Origin: Misgurnus anguillicaudatus
Lineage: Eukaryota; Chordata; Actinopteri; Cypriniformes; Cobitidae
Assembly (NCBI RefSeq): GCF_027580225.2
Contig: NC_073358.2
Span: forward strand, 13,560,001 to 13,624,000
Direction of reading: 5' to 3'
Length of the DNA stretch: 64,000 bases
A program made the position numbers and the translations under genes. Below the pieces are notes generated by a model. That model saw only the letters and a list, made by a program, of their open reading frames with translations. It had not been told where the DNA came from and did not search any database. Position 1 is the first letter of the stretch. Each line of letters opens with the position of its first letter. Below, one piece after another: positions 24,284 to 34,639 of this stretch.

Positions 24284-24830
24284 TAATAGTAAAGGTTTAA
24301 TATAACTGCACAACATCTGATCACATAGTAAAGGTTTAATATAACTGCACAACATCTGATCACATTGTAAAGGTTTAATATAACTGCACAACATCTGATC
24401 ACATTGTAAAGGTTTAATATAACTGCACAACATCTGATCACATTGTAAAGGTTTAATATAACTGCACAACATCTGATCACATAGTAAAGGTTTAATATAA
24501 CTGCACAACATCTGATCACATTGTAAAGGTTTAATATAACTGCACAACATCTGATCACATTGTAAAGGTTTAATATAACTGCACAACATCTGATCACATT
24601 GTAAAGGTTTAATATAACTGCACAACATCTGATCACATTGTAAAGGTTTAATATAACTGCACAACATCTGATCACATTGTAAAGGTTTAATATAACTGCA
24701 CAACATCTAATCACATTGTAAAGGTTTAATATAACTGCACAACATCTGATCACGCTGTAAATGTTTAATATCACTGCATGACATCTGATCACATATGAAG
24801 GTTTAATGTAACTTTACAACAGGTAAAGCA
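24284..24830. repeat. 39-bp minisatellite, about 14 copies
   Basis: The unit is GTAAAGGTTTAATATAACTG then CACAACATCTGATCACATT. The first 12 copies are almost identical; the last two (from about 24,758) are diverged. Junctions alternate between ATAGTAAAG and ATTGTAAAG. Because 39 is divisible by 3, long minus-strand frames are open in two phases with a 13-residue period (MLCSYIKPLQCDQ in one); this is expected from repetition and is not evidence of a protein. Confidence 0.95.
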
Positions 24831-24833
24831 AGA

Positions 24834-24986
24834 CCACCCTGCAATAAATTAAGACACAGCTTTATCGGACTCATCAGGAGCTGATCCCAAGTGTTTATCT
24901 GGAAGCTGTTGGTGTATGTACTGGTGCTTGGCGACTGTGTAATGGATGCAATATCAACCCTGTGTAAAGCTGACAAAGATGGTTTC
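24834..24986 (+). pseudogene. Exon-like segment, copy 2 (broken)
   Basis: This is the inverted counterpart of 20,489-20,645, sharing CACAGCTTTATCGG and 'aggagctgatcccaag'. Five bases (AAAGT) present in copy 1 are missing near 24,927, which breaks the frame. Its right side is cut where the LINE 3' tail begins. Confidence 0.5.
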
Positions 24987-25222
24987 TATTTGTATTTGTA
25001 TTTGTATTTACGTTTATTTGACAGGGACAATGCACAATATGTGATTGGACCAGATTATAGCCACAAGGCTAATTTACATCTGTTGTCCCTGGACAGCAGT
25101 TGATGTTATAAGTCAAAAAATAAAAGTAATAATAATAATAATAACAATACAATTAAACTAAATAATTCATAAAAAAACAAAAAAAAAAAATCACAAATAA
25201 ACACAGAGACAAGTATCAATGA

Positions 25223-25843
25223 CTAAAAATGTTCACAATGCTGGTTTGCTTTCAACCATTTCTTAAGGCCTAATTTAAAGGTGGTGAGTGTAGCGCTTTG
25301 TCTAATACTAACAGGGATGCTATTCCATAACCCTGATGTTTTTACCGAGAAAGCAGTTTGGCCAAAGGTGGAATGCCTAAACACACTTGTGCAATCCCGC
25401 CTAAGTGATGCTCGTGTGGTCCTTATGTTACTTGTAGGTCCACGCAAGCTCACAAATTGTTTAAGAGGTGGTGGTGCAAGATTATTTATAATTTTAAAGA
25501 ATAAACAAGTATTTGAAAAAAAAAGAAAGTTGTCTAAAGTTAATAAACCATATTTCTCTATGATAGTGCAATGATGATAACTGTAAGATTTTTTATCCAA
25601 AATTTTCAGTGCATGTTTATATACTTTATGCATTAATGACATAATGGTTACATTTGCTTGAGACCAGGTGGTCAAGCAATACGATATGTGTGTTAAAATC
25701 ATAGAATGAAAATAAAGTTTAGCTGCCTCTATTGTCATCTGATTTCTAATCAACTTAAAATTGAAGAGATTCCTTTTAAGTATTCCATTTACTTTTTTGA
25801 TATGTTTTTTAAAAGTCAAATTTGAGTCAACAATGACCCCTAA
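25223..25843 (-). pseudogene. LINE ORF2, C-terminal part of reverse transcriptase
   Basis: The minus-strand frame carries YLGVIVDSNLTFKKHI at its start, ILKRNLFNFKLIRN, and near the end GLWNSIPVSIRQS and FKLGLKKWLK, the usual end of L2/Rex-like ORF2. The first codons of the ORF (upstream of 25,848) come from the retroviral LTR, so the apparent 227-residue protein is a chimera created by the insertion. Confidence 0.85.
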
Positions 25844-25847
25844 ATAT

Positions 25848-26518
25848 TGAAGGAAAATGAGAACATTTATAACATCAGTATATCCTTTCATTATTAATAA
25901 TTGCATTGCTTCTAATATTATAAAGCAGTTATGAGTATTAATATTTAGCAGTTTATTACATAGTATTGAAATTAGTTATGTTTAAGATTGGTCTTATTTG
26001 TTGTGCATGATCAAAGCTCATATATGAATCCATTGCATTTGACTCTAAAAGGTCATGTCTGCAGATTTTGGAGGCTTGCAGTTGTGTGTGGTATGTATGT
26101 ATGTGTGTTTTTTAACTTTTACTTTGCAGAGCCACCTGGGAAAACGAGAAACAGGATGTCGGGGCGACAGGGTGAACTAAAGGTCATAGTTGTATATAGC
26201 AGCATGAACTTCTTAGACAGAAGTAAAACTTTCCATCGAACGGGTCTGGTGAACTTTTAAGAAAGAAGTAAAACTTTCCATCGAACAGGCCCCCACCCAA
26301 CTACACATATATATTTTTGGGTCAGAGGGAGAGGCAGATCAGATCAACCGCTCCTCGGGGGACCTGTTTCTGCATTGGTGTTGTGTAAGGACAGGGACAG
26401 TTTTGATCCAGAGCTCTGTAATACTTCATTTGAGATACTTATTAAAAATATTTGATTTGAGTTACGTGTCTGATCTCCTCATTCAAAGAACATGCCGGAC
26501 TAGAAATAAAGTCCAACA
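25848..26518 (+). repeat. 5' LTR
   Basis: Begins TG, ends CA. It has a direct repeat GAAGTAAAACTTTCCATCGA in U3 (about 26,219 and 26,265), a TATA-like CATATATATTTTT near 26,305 and an AATAAA at about 26,505. A 90-codon frame inside (25,988-26,260) also occurs in the 3' LTR and is probably not a gene. Confidence 0.93.
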
Positions 26519-26520
26519 AT

Positions 26521-26541
26521 TGGTGACCCCGTCGACGTGAT
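26521..26541 (+). promoter_or_regulatory. Primer-binding site, tRNA-Trp type with 3-nt insertion
   Basis: It reads TGGTGACCCCG then TCG then ACGTGAT, two bases after the LTR. The complement of the tRNA-Trp 3' end is TGGTGACCCCGACGTGAT, so the match is 11 + 7 bases split by three extra bases. Rous sarcoma virus is a known user of tRNA-Trp. Whether the insertion is tolerated is unknown. Confidence 0.75.
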
Positions 26542-26596
26542 GAGGAGGACCGGACATCATTGATTTTTCTTCTCGACATTCCACTTGCGCAAAATA

Positions 26597-26610
26597 GGAA
26601 AGGTAAGCAG
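26597..26610 (+). promoter_or_regulatory. Likely major splice donor
   Basis: GGAAAG|GTAAGC, with the junction at 26,602/26,603, fits the donor consensus and lies about 60 nt after the primer site, where retroviruses place the donor for subgenomic mRNA. Confidence 0.6.
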
Positions 26611-26845
26611 ATACCTGTTATATCAAAATTCTGCTTTATTTAAATGTCGTGAAGAATAATTAATGATACAATGATTATTGTCATTTTTATCTAAATTGTA
26701 TATCTCAAATGAACTATTAAATGTGTCAATAAAATAAAAAGGGAAGTAACAATAATACGATTAAAATAAAATAAAATAAAAATAGTAAAATAAAAGAAAA
26801 AAAAGAAAAAAAAAAGAAAAAAAAAACAATACAAGGAATTATTAA

Positions 26846-27196
26846 CTGGTCCGGGACCAGGCGCGTTTGGAACGCGGAGAACGCAGAGTTGGAAACCCGG
26901 CACTGACGAGTGTCCTTAACCTCCGGGTTTAAACTCCCTGGAAAATGGTTCATTCCAGAAACTGAGGATCCGGGATCCGGACGTGGTCACGTACCACGGT
27001 TTTTTAGCGTAGTAAAATTGGACGCGTGTTCCGGGAACACGTAGCGGTTTGTATTGTTCCGCAGGATAAAATTACATTAGATTAGGACTTAGTGTTCCGG
27101 GAACACAGCGGTTGGACCGCGATACATAGAGATTGAAGTGGGTTTTATACCCGAGAAAGTGGTCCGGGACCACGGGGAACATAGCGGTCGGACCGC
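26846..27196 (+). other. Palindrome cluster in retroviral leader (possible dimerisation/packaging signal)
   Basis: Four perfect 15-base palindromes around a central G occur within 330 nt: CTGGTCCGGGACCAG (26,846), GTGTTCCGGGAACAC (27,026 and 27,092) and GTGGTCCGGGACCAC (27,159). Two hairpins of the form GCGGT-NGG-ACCGC follow at 27,108 and 27,184. The region is much more GC-rich than the rest of the leader. Known gammaretroviral packaging signals use palindromic loops, so the role is inferred by analogy. Confidence 0.6.
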
Positions 27197-27199
27197 ATA

Positions 27200-29506
27200 A
27201 GAGAAAGTGAAAGTGGTAAGAAAGCCACGAAAAAGTTGAAAAGACGAAGAGAATATTGGTATTTTAAAAAGTTTTATTGTAAGCAATATTGTTAAGTTGT
27301 GCTAAAGAATAGGAATTTGAAACTTACTGAAGATTGTACGGAATGGCTGTTTATTTGTAAATGTGCTATCTGCTTGCTACCGGTATATTATCAGCTTTAC
27401 TGTGAGTATATTTTAATTCAACTTCTTCTCTGGATAAATGTTTTTATTGATTTTTGCTGCCAGTGAATTGCAATTCAGTGTTATCTTTTTACGAAATATT
27501 TTTGCTATTATTCAGTTCCACGATTAGTACATTTTTATTAAATTTTCTATTTTCCTATGAACAAAGTTTTTACTTAATCTTATATCTTAGGTTTTAATTC
27601 AATTCTCTATTTTTCTTATTCAATTTTATTATCAGTAATTTTTACTTAATTGTATATCTTAAATTTTAATTCAATTTTCTATTTCTACGAAGACATTTTA
27701 TTTTGAGTCAGATTTATGATCAGTAAATTTCAATTCAGTTTTTTAAAGTTTGAGTATTATCTAGTTTTATTATCAGTAAAATTGTAATTCAGTTTTTATG
27801 TGTTCAATTAGTAATCGTTTTACTGTAAGTGAAATTGGAATAAAATTTCTAGTTTTAAAAGCCGTCGGATTCTGTCTTTAGAAAATGTATTGTGGTTGCA
27901 ATTTACTGTCAGCAAAATTTAACTCAATTTGTAGAAAAGCATATTTTAATCCTGTGTATATTGTATTTTACTATGGTGTGTATTTGGGGAATTTTGTTTA
28001 GTATCATTTCATTTACACAAGTGTAGACGGATCCAGTTTTTATTTTTGTTTTATTAGTGTGAATGTGTGATTCTCTGGAGTTGTCTAGTGTTATTTCATG
28101 TTTAAAGGAGTAGACGTTTCTGCAGTATATTTTATGTTTATTGTATTTTAGTGTGGATGTCCTTTTTCTTATTTCAATCCGGGGTGTGACTCGGAAAGAA
28201 AGAGTGGTTTATTTGTAGTTCATTTTAAAAGAAATTGAAATTGAGAATTGTTTTCGGTGAATTTATTACCAGAAGAGATTGTTTCATATTCAACAGATTA
28301 TAAAATAAGGGAGAGGACACTGTGAACTTCCCAGCTCTTAGCGTAATTTAGTTTCACTTTAGAAGTTGTGCTCTTATTCTGTTGTTTGTCCGCTACGGGG
28401 CTGTAGTTTTACTTTCTTTTTGGAAAAATAATATTGAAGTAGTTATATATTATAGAGTATCTGTGGTAAAAAGGCGTGCGGAAGAGAGATAAACCCAGTC
28501 CGAGATAGACAAGAGACATAAAGTGTTGAAGTGTAAAATATTAAAACGGTTACTTATATCTAATAATTTTGATTGCAGTATTGGAACAGGGCTTAATAAA
28601 ACTGAACCGACTCTGTTTAAGACTCAGCCGTGGTTATCATACAAGTATACGGTGCATGTGAATTGATTGAGACGCCTAGTGGATAAATTGTTTCGAGCTC
28701 TAATAAGAATATTGTAACTTTCAGGAAGACGATAGAGAATTAGTGAGATCAGTAAGAGTTTAGAGGAGTGCTGGTTGTTTTATGGAAATTGCCATTTGAA
28801 CGAGTGACAAGAAATAAATATTATTGATGTGAATTTAATTTTCAATTTTAACAAGTGTTGAATGTCATTACATTTTTATCTTGACGAAGTTTATTGGTAG
28901 TTTCTAATTTTAACAAGTAGTAAAATATTATTGTATTCTTTATTTTTGACAAATCATACTTTTGACTTTAACCAGTATTACATATTATTTCTAATCTGGA
29001 TAAATTCTATTTTTAACTAAAAAGAGTATTACATATTATTACATTTTAATTTTGACAAATTTTGTTTTAATTTTAACAAGTCTTAAATATCATTACATTT
29101 CTTTTGAGCTTTGACATTTTAAATTTCAAATTGGACAGGTATTATATAATGAATGTAGTTTAAATTTTGACAAGAATTACATAATACCAAATTGAATTTC
29201 TTTTAAGTTTTGACAGCGCCTTTGAATCCTCTTTGAATCATCATCGAGCAGGAGTTGAATATTATTACATTTTCATTACAATAAAGAAGTAACAGTACTG
29301 AATTTTGTTGTCTGGCAAGTATTTTATTATTAAGGTGAACTTTAATTTCGATAAAGAGGTGATTATTATTCATTTGACTAAGAAAAAACACAGCAAATAA
29401 TTTTTTGAGAATTTGTGTGTATTTACAGAAGGCCTGGTGTCGAATAACATTGAAAGGAAGAATAAACGAGATATTCAGGGTAAGAAATATTGTAGTGGAA
29501 GATAAA
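27200..29506 (+). other. Long AT-rich retroviral leader with degenerate repeats
   Basis: There is no gene here. From 27,410 to 27,960 phrases like TTTTAATTCAATTTTCTA and 'ttatcagtaa' recur. From 28,850 to 29,220 phrases like TTTTAACAAGTATTACATAT and 'attttgacaaattt' recur. The leader from primer site to gag is about 2.97 kb, far longer than in most retroviruses. Confidence 0.6.
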
Positions 29507-30010
29507 ATGAAGATTCTTAAAGAACAATGGGAGGCAGCAGTAGAACAGTTAGTGAGCGGTTTACCAGAAAAAGCAAGGCTCAAGAAAATTAAGAAATTGC
29601 AGGAAATGTATGAAGAGTGGAAACAACTTAAAGGTTACGAGGATAGAACAAAAATAAGTTTGAAAGAACACGTAATAGCACAAGAAAGTGACGCACACAG
29701 GAAGTTTCAGAGAGAGGACAAAAAGGAAGTGGGGCTTCTCGCTAGAAAGAAGCATGAAAAGGAAGTGAAGAGACTACGTGAGGAGTTTCACTTGTGGCAT
29801 AGTATGGCAGTAAGTTGTGTGGCTTTGGTACAGCTGGACAAAGAGAGAAAAGAGACAGAAATGAAAGTGGAAATAAAAAAGAGTGACGTTAAAGAGAAGG
29901 AAGCAAACACAATTCAAGAAGGGAGGGAGATAGCATCCATATATCCAGTACTGCCACCCACTGTTCCACCTCCATATGCCCCGCCCCACACACAGTTACC
30001 GGTATTTTAA
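29507..30010 (+). pseudogene. gag: gag, N-terminal (matrix-like) part with PPPY motif
   Basis: The likely start is ATG 29,507 (AAAATGA context; MKILKEQWEAAVEQL); upstream codons are open but lack a good start. It is 167 codons, highly charged and helical/coiled-coil-like through the middle. It ends with a proline-rich TVPPPYAPPH, a PPxY late-domain motif used to recruit NEDD4-type ligases for budding. A TAA at 30,008-30,010 interrupts; the same frame resumes immediately. This is either an inactivating stop or a frame normally read separately; the former seems likelier because capsid follows in the same frame. Confidence 0.7.
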
Positions 30011-31537
30011 GTACAAAAGGGTGTGTTGGACATGGAGCAGAGGGAGGGAAATTGCTGTAAAATAAAATCAGGTAAATTAGATTTAATAACAGAAAATGAG
30101 ATGGAGGAGAGAGAGATAGCAAGAGAAACAGCTGAATTAATGAGAACACATAAAGAGCAAGCTGCACAGGCAGAACAGAGGATGGCAGCTCTGGAAAAGG
30201 AAATAAGGCAACAATGGAACAGCGTAGCACAGGAAAGGACATTTCAGCCCAGAGCACAAAGCACCCCAGGAGAAACATTGAGCAGCAGATTTATAACAGT
30301 GGATGAGACTGGGAGTCAGATAGAGGTTGAAAATCAGGGAACATATCCAGTGGAAATCAGAGGAGAAATGAGGATGGGTAAGAGGATGAGAGAGGAGAGC
30401 AAATATAACTCCAGTATAAAGACACCAAAGAAAGAGCAGGAAAGAGAAGAACAGGAATACAGGGAACTAGGTCTCATTCGAGGGATACCAAATATGTGCC
30501 CACTAGTGGACACAAATGGAAACCTAGAATATAAACCATGGTCATTCACAGACATGGGAGCTATCCTTGCAAAGTTACCTCATATCACGAGTGGAGGGGG
30601 TAAATGGATAGGGAAGTTAATAACTTTGACGCAAGGCCATACGTTGGCGATAGGAGACCTGAGGGCGTTATTGGGCCAGGTACTGACTGTAGGACAGATC
30701 ACGGAAATTGAGCAAGAGGCAGGAACGGTTGGGATATATGATGACCACCCATATTGTCAAGTGGCATCAGTTTGGGGAAAGGCCCTGCAAAAGCTGTACC
30801 CAGCGCCAGCAGGCACTCTTTATAATATCAAATTTTCTCCAAAAGGGGAAGAAACAACAGCAGCATACCTGAGTCGATGCAAAGGAGAATGGGAAGAGCA
30901 CACTGGGGCTCATCCACATGCAGACAAAATACAGGAACAAATGTTCAGAGCTGCTGTATTGGAAGGGACTCCTAAATCTGTACAAGATGAAATAAAAGCC
31001 AACCCCGATTTACCAGGTGCTGTATGTGAGGTTTGGGAACGACATTTCCTTCATCACATGTCTAGGGCGAACGAAAAAGAAAAAGTAGGGGAAGTAGAGG
31101 ACTTGAAAAAACAGTTGCTAAAATTACAGTTGCATGAGGCCAGATCTAAAATAAATGAAGAAAAAGGGAAAAAGAAGGATAAACAAATGGTAGTTCAGGA
31201 AATGAAAACCCCTCCAAGATACAACAAAGAACAGGAAGCTGACCCATCAAATGTAAAATGGGAAAGAACCACCCAAAGACCAATAAACTACTCCAATAGA
31301 GGTAGGGGTGGGGATTACAATAGGGGGAGGGGAAGACTACAGTATCAAAAAGGGTGTTTCCGTTGTGGTCGTCCGGGACACTTCGCCCGTGATTGTCGGC
31401 AACCTGAACTCGGAGCCCAACAGAGACCATCTCGGGGCAGAGGCCATAACACACACATGGCCCCTAACGTGGAAAAAGCACCACGACCACACTCCCAGTA
31501 CCCTTTGTCCACTGGAGGGGAAAGGGAGTGGTACTGA
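30011..31537 (+). pseudogene. gag: gag, capsid and nucleocapsid part
   Basis: This 508-codon stretch is open in the same frame as the upstream part. It has a charged coiled-coil-like N-terminal third, a capsid-like middle (CPLVDTNGNLEYKPWSFTDM, LYNIKFSPKGEETTAAYLS) and a basic C-terminus with one CCHC zinc knuckle, CFRCGRPGHFARDC at 31,355-31,396, binding RNA. It ends in TGA at 31,535-31,537, after which the same frame continues into protease. That is the gammaretrovirus/epsilonretrovirus arrangement, where pol is made by stop-codon readthrough. On its own this ORF is intact. Confidence 0.85.
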
Positions 31538-32554
31538 GACAGCCCACGGAACGACCTCAGCAGGGTTAGGGCGGAACCCTTGCTGACTTTGGAGGTGAAC
31601 TCACATCCTGTTGAATTCCTGGTGGATAATGGGGCAACATACTCCACACTGAACTATGAACTTCCAAAAAATCTTATTTCAGACGAAACCACTGAAGTAA
31701 GGGGGTTTTCCGGGGCTATAATTAGACTGCCATTCTCCAAAGAACTCACAGTGCAGTGCATAAAAAAACAATCACTGACTCACTCTTTTCTGCTGTCATA
31801 TTCCTCACCGACAAATTTGTTGGGAAGAGACTTGCTAGTGAAACTTGGAGCTGAAATCCTATGCAGCCTGGAGGGGATTATAGTAACTATGAAAAATGGT
31901 ATCACCATGAACTGTTCCATCATGACCACAATGAGAACGCATGGACATTGGTTACTTTCTGCAAACACCTCTCCACAGGGAGCTGACATTTACTGGGGGA
32001 GGGTGCTTCTGGGGGACACAGGGGACACCCTGAACGATCTGTACTGTCAATGGGAACCTTGGATATTATCATTAGCGCCATACACTCAGCTAATAGATCC
32101 ACTGCATGTCACTTTGTTTTATGATAGAACACAAGAGTACTGGTACCAAGAACAATTTGATAACATCGCAGGAGAACAATGGGAAATTTGTGGGGCAGGA
32201 ATAATGATAGGCAAAGAGGGAGTGGCAGCTATAGTAGAACTTAACCCCGAACAGGAACAATGGTATAGAATGAGGGAAGAGGCATCACCCCATATATCAT
32301 TATTAGTACATCCCCAACATCAAGCTAAAGATCTAGGACCAATGGTAAAGAAGGGAATAAATTTAACAGATTGGAGGGAAACCCAACTTCCTGGTGTAAA
32401 ATATTCACCTAGCTCAGGGTATTATTTGATCACACAAGAAACAAAAGACACTGTAGTGTTGGAGCACGAATGGCTCACAAGATGGCATGGTAGGGATAAA
32501 AGTGATCATGAAAATGATGAAACAATGTTGAGAAGTTTGCCCGATCAGTTATGA
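31538..32554 (+). pseudogene. pro: Retroviral protease plus 2H-phosphoesterase-like segment
   Basis: The frame follows gag without a shift and stays open for 339 codons to TGA 32,552-32,554. Counting from 31,580, the retropepsin active site is FLVDNGATYS (Asp16), with Asn where families usually have Thr or Ser, and the second signature is NLLGRDLLVKLGAE. After residue ~125 comes a segment not expected in standard pol: LHVTLFYD (His176) and PHISLLVH (His238), two H-x-[T/S] motifs 62 residues apart with GVAAIVEL and a helix between them, the pattern of 2H phosphoesterases. Viral 2H enzymes cleave 2-5A in coronaviruses and rotaviruses; activity here is inference. Confidence 0.7.
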
Positions 32555-33066
32555 ACACAGAATCCCACAGATGTAGGGTTTTGTAAAAATTTCCCAGAAA
32601 TATCGTTCGATCTGACATGTGATGATCCAATTTTGGAGGCCTCAATAAAAGCACAAACCAAAGGCAGAGGAAGGTATCAAATATACCATTGAAGGTGTGT
32701 TAACCGCAGGGGTTTTAGAGTATGCTGATTTCAATTGGAACACACCCATTTTGCCTGTGGAAAAACAAAACATAGGAAAATTCAGAATGGCACACGATTT
32801 GAGAACAATCAATCAAATCATTAAAACTCCAACTTTACCTGTTCCAAACCCATACACTTCTCTGAATTAAATCACTCAAAATCAATCATGGTATACTTGC
32901 ATCGATCTCACTAATGCTTTCTTCTGTTTACCTCTTGCAGAGCACGTGAGGGACATTGTTTGACCGTATTCACCGCGCACTCTGTTGTAACTTATGTTAA
33001 TTAATCATCATTTATAATTTCCACTCTGAGACAAAGACGGTTGGAAAACAGTCCGCACAACTAAAT
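32555..33066 (+). pseudogene. pol: Reverse transcriptase, N-terminal remnant
   Basis: Broken frames show TAGVLEYADFNWNTPILPVE, KFRMAHDLRTINQII and YTCIDLTNAFFCLPL, the fingers and first palm block with its catalytic Asp. Stops occur near 32,690 and 32,868. After about 32,965 the sequence becomes AT-rich and unrelated. No YxDD box was found, so the rest of palm, thumb and connection appear deleted. RT activity is impossible from this copy. Confidence 0.8.
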
Positions 33067-33726
33067 TTGGTTTTCACACATGAGGGCATAAACATGGCCT
33101 CATATTGGACAGAAGGAGAACCCCATGACTGTTGTATGACCGTGGAAAGGGAAGAGAAACTTAGACCAGATTTGTTGACAAACATCATTACGGAGGGAGT
33201 TATGGTGTTTTCAGATGGATGTTTTTTCAGAGATTCAAGTGGAACACTGAGGTCAGGAATAGGTATTGCAGCACTGGAAGAGGAAGAGATTAAAATATTG
33301 AGAGCAGAACCTTTACAGGGACATCAGTCAGCTCAGAGAGCATAAATTGTGGCAATGACAAAGGCTTTGGAGTGGGGAGAGGGAAAATAATTAACATTTT
33401 TAGTGACTCTGCCTCTGAAGTGGGTGCAGTAGTAACAGAATTACCTAAGTGGAAAAGATGTGTTTTATGGCAGCTAACAACATACCTATTAAACATCAGG
33501 AAGACATCATAGCATTAGCAGCAGCTATTTTGAGACCCAAGTAGGTGGCGATCATAAAGTGCAAAGGTAATGATAACAGTAACTCAGATGCAGCACAAGG
33601 TAACCGGATAGCGGACATGGCACGTAACACAGATGGTATTGCAGAATGCCACACAAGAATGTACCACCGACATTTTGCATGATCCAAACATAGCAGTAGA
33701 ACAAGATAAAGCATGAGGAAAAATCC
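33067..33726 (+). pseudogene. pol: RNase H remnant
   Basis: The frame 33,067-33,345 holds WTEGEPHDCCM and GVMVFSDGCFFRD, an RNase H first-Asp block, then SGTLRSGIGIAAL and a stop after QSAQRA. Later pieces such as VAMTKALEWGEGK and FSDSASEVGAVV lie in shifted frames. The domain is frameshifted and inactive. Confidence 0.7.
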
Positions 33727-34560
33727 ATGTGGCTCCAAAAAGGAGCTGTATGGACGCAAACTGGCTGGGTAGGGCATGACGGTAGACCCGTAATTCTGCC
33801 CAGCATGGTAAAACCCCTTCTCACTCAAGCACACACCCCCTCACATGTTGGAATCAAACAAACCATTTCCAATCTTAACCAGTGGTGGCACCCATACCTG
33901 GCTGCTACAGTTAAAGAATTTATCGCTAACTGCAGGGTGTGCTCCATACACAATGTACGTGCTGGAGTGAAATGTGCCCCAGGTGTCTTCCCGCCACGGG
34001 GACCTGGTGAGGAAGTGGTTATCGATTACACAGACATGGGGGACAGAGTGGAAGGTAAACGCTATCTTTTGGTTTTCGTGGATGTGTTTTCAGGTTGGCC
34101 AGAGGCGTGGCCCACGGGGAAGGAAGATTTGATTTCTGTGATTAAGTGTTTGATTAACCAATAAATTCCGCGTCACGGTTTTCCACGAATTATTCGCTCA
34201 GACAACGGTACACATTTTAAGAATATAGATTTGCAAAAGGTTGAGAGTGCACTGGGATTGTGCTTCCGTTTCGGTACCGTATAACATCCTCAATCACAGG
34301 AAAAAGTTAAACGCATGAATCTTAACCGCATGACCTCATTTACACCATTTGAACTTTTGATGGTAGTTCATTTCCTGATCCGTTCAACCCAGTGCACCCT
34401 GAACAAATAAAAATCTCGATAACAGAACATAATTAACCAAACTGAATTATATTGTTTCAAGTTTTTCTAAACAGAAAACCATCTCTCATGCATATCCAGA
34501 TGCAGAAATCACTCACTTGGAGGATTGGGTGCTCCTAAGGGATACAGTATGGTAAGATTG
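33727..34560 (+). pseudogene. pol: Integrase, broken
   Basis: The frame 33,727-34,164 includes the HHCC zinc domain (HTPSHVGIKQT then CRVCSIHN), and the core EEVVIDYTDMG with the first catalytic Asp. After TAA at 34,162 the second block [13 protein letters not shown] is still readable in the same frame up to a further stop near 34,280. The third-residue block is degenerate, and a C-terminal piece HLEDWVLLRDTV is seen near 34,520. Confidence 0.8.
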
Positions 34561-34639
34561 GACCTGCAGGAACTGCAGGACCAAAAGGGGGAATCCAGGG
34601 GAACAACAGCAGGTTGACATTTCCCAACAGAACACAAAA

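Noticed and set aside
24248..24792. Minus-strand proteins of 152 and 178 residues with a 13-residue repeat
   Set aside because: Open only because the minisatellite period is 39 bp; two overlapping frames are equally open.
24284..24830. CRISPR-like array
   Set aside because: Units are directly adjacent with no variable spacers, in a vertebrate-type genome.
25988..26260. 90-codon frame in the retroviral LTR as an accessory gene
   Set aside because: Identical DNA in both LTRs keeps it open; no signal peptide, domain or start context supports translation.
29774..31647. Long minus-strand frames opposite gag
   Set aside because: Antisense shadows of purine-rich gag; the plus strand has the zinc knuckle and PPxY motif.
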